Shown here in pieces: positions 41,519-41,885 of a stretch of DNA of 41,885 nucleotides. The position numbers and the translations under genes are program-made. Source of the stretch: Prolixibacteraceae bacterium. GTDB lineage: Bacteria > Bacteroidota > Bacteroidia > Bacteroidales > Prolixibacteraceae. Each line of letters begins with the position of its first letter. The first letter of the stretch is position 1. The notes beneath the pieces are model-generated. The model was given only the letters and a program-made list of their open reading frames with translations. It made no database searches and was not told where the DNA came from. The stretch lies in the NCBI GenBank assembly GCA_025355875.1, contig JANXYV010000105.1, positions 1 to 41,885 on the forward strand. Direction: 5' to 3'.

Positions 41519-41885
41519 TCATTCGATGATAATATCTTTCAGTTCATCGGGATCAATAATCCGGGTATGGTAATTCATGTAGTTTTCTTTGTTCCTGAAC
41601 CATTGCAGCACTTCGTCTTTCTTTAATTTCGAAGGTTTATCCCTCATTATCCGTTCGTAGCTACTCCATGGGTATTGCCTGAAATCTTCGATAATGCCAT
41701 GTTTTTGCGGATTGGTATGTATGTAATGTGCAAGGTTTGCCAGTTGTCTGGTGGTAGTAACTTCCAGTCGCTTGAATGGTTTTTGAAACAAACTTCCGGT
41801 GCGCCGTTCCTGAACATTAATAGCCTGTGAATAGGCAGTAAAGAATCGTTGAAAAGCAAGGCTTACCGGGTTGCTTTTGGTTTTA
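41519..41885 (-). CDS. REP-associated tyrosine transposase (RAYT, IS200-like), partial
   Basis: The frame is open from the window edge to the stop at 41519-41521, giving about 121 residues of the C-terminal part; the true start and HUH motif lie outside. Visible is the Y1-transposase pattern FQRFFTAYSQAIN (candidate catalytic tyrosine in FTAYSQ), then RRTGSLFQKPFKR, LANLAHYIHTNPQKHG and YPWSSYERI, all typical of RAYT proteins. A TTG at 41789-41791 could be taken for a start, but the family motif RRTGSLFQKPF spans it. These enzymes act on single-stranded REP hairpins; the palindrome beside the stop fits. It is oriented like cas1 and may be co-transcribed with it. Confidence 0.88.
   Translation of the reverse strand, partial: KTKSNPVSLAFQRFFTAYSQAINVQERRTGSLFQKPFKRLEVTTTRQLANLAHYIHTNPQKHGIIEDFRQYPWSSYERIMRDKPSKLKKDEVLQWFRNKENYMNYHTRIIDPDELKDIIIE

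Noticed and set aside
41647-41859. 70-codon open frame overlapping the RAYT gene
   Set aside because: It is in a different frame on the same strand; the frame with the RAYT motifs is open to the window edge and is the real one.
40029-41885. Search for a tracrRNA anti-repeat near cas1-cas2
   Set aside because: No stretch complementary to the 5' half of the repeat was found; it is probably outside the window with cas9.

Overview
The window looks like a chromosomal segment of a facultatively or strictly anaerobic member of the Bacteroidota, most likely a Bacteroidia lineage such as Marinilabiliales/Prolixibacteraceae (the order is inference). The reasons are a PorQ-type type IX secretion protein, the exbB-exbD-exbD-tonB-PstS-TPR cluster, the DUF1599 / DoxX-thioredoxin genes next to folP and cdaA, a one-chain PurL, split biotin-dependent carboxylases of the succinate/propionate pathway, a 47-bp CRISPR repeat of the Bacteroidota type II-C kind, and several exact TAnnTTTG (-7) promoter elements in front of genes. 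GC content is moderate to low. No rRNA or tRNA gene was seen.

Layout. 1-5.6 kb: a membrane-anchored MutS-like ATPase, a 786-bp non-coding stretch with an 11-bp tandem repeat, a secreted glycosidase-like protein, a cold-shock protein and aspartate kinase. 5.8-11.1 kb: a five-gene minus-strand operon for a heterodisulfide-reductase-like (Hdr) electron-transfer complex (HdrC, HdrB, HdrA, a small ferredoxin, and a fused cytochrome b/FeS/CCG membrane subunit). 11.1-15.8 kb: PorQ, a DoxX/thioredoxin-fold membrane protein and a DUF1599 protein, divergent from folP and the c-di-AMP cyclase cdaA. 15.9-18.4 kb: a secreted ThuA-like protein and a secreted esterase. 18.8-24.6 kb: a TonB energising operon (exbB, two exbD, tonB, a small membrane protein, a PstS-like lipoprotein, a TPR protein). 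24.6-30.0 kb: a PiT/CysP-like anion permease, the methylmalonyl-CoA carboxyltransferase/decarboxylase set (biotin carrier, OadG-like subunit, MmdA, epimerase) and an acetyl-CoA hydrolase/CoA-transferase. 30.2-39.7 kb: purL, a DedA protein, pyruvate carboxylase subunit B, an unknown membrane protein, a HAD phosphatase and uvrB. 39.8-41.9 kb: a short CRISPR array, cas2, cas1 and the 3' part of an IS200-like (RAYT) transposase that runs off the window edge.

How the genes work together. The epimerase, MmdA, OadG-like subunit and biotin carrier together with the CoA-transferase and PycB fit a succinate/propionate fermentation in which biotin carboxyl carriers are separate polypeptides; the beta (Na+ pump) subunit is not here. 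The Hdr-like operon would move electrons between soluble FeS/flavin proteins and the membrane quinone pool; its partner substrate is unknown. The TonB operon would power outer-membrane uptake.

The points most worth a second look are the CRISPR end of the window (three-spacer array whose repeats carry a promoter-like element, a perfect 25-bp hairpin, and a RAYT gene plus perfect 30-bp palindrome exactly where cas9 would be expected), the Hdr-like operon, and a family of strictly 7-bp-periodic degenerate repeats that fill several separate intergenic gaps.
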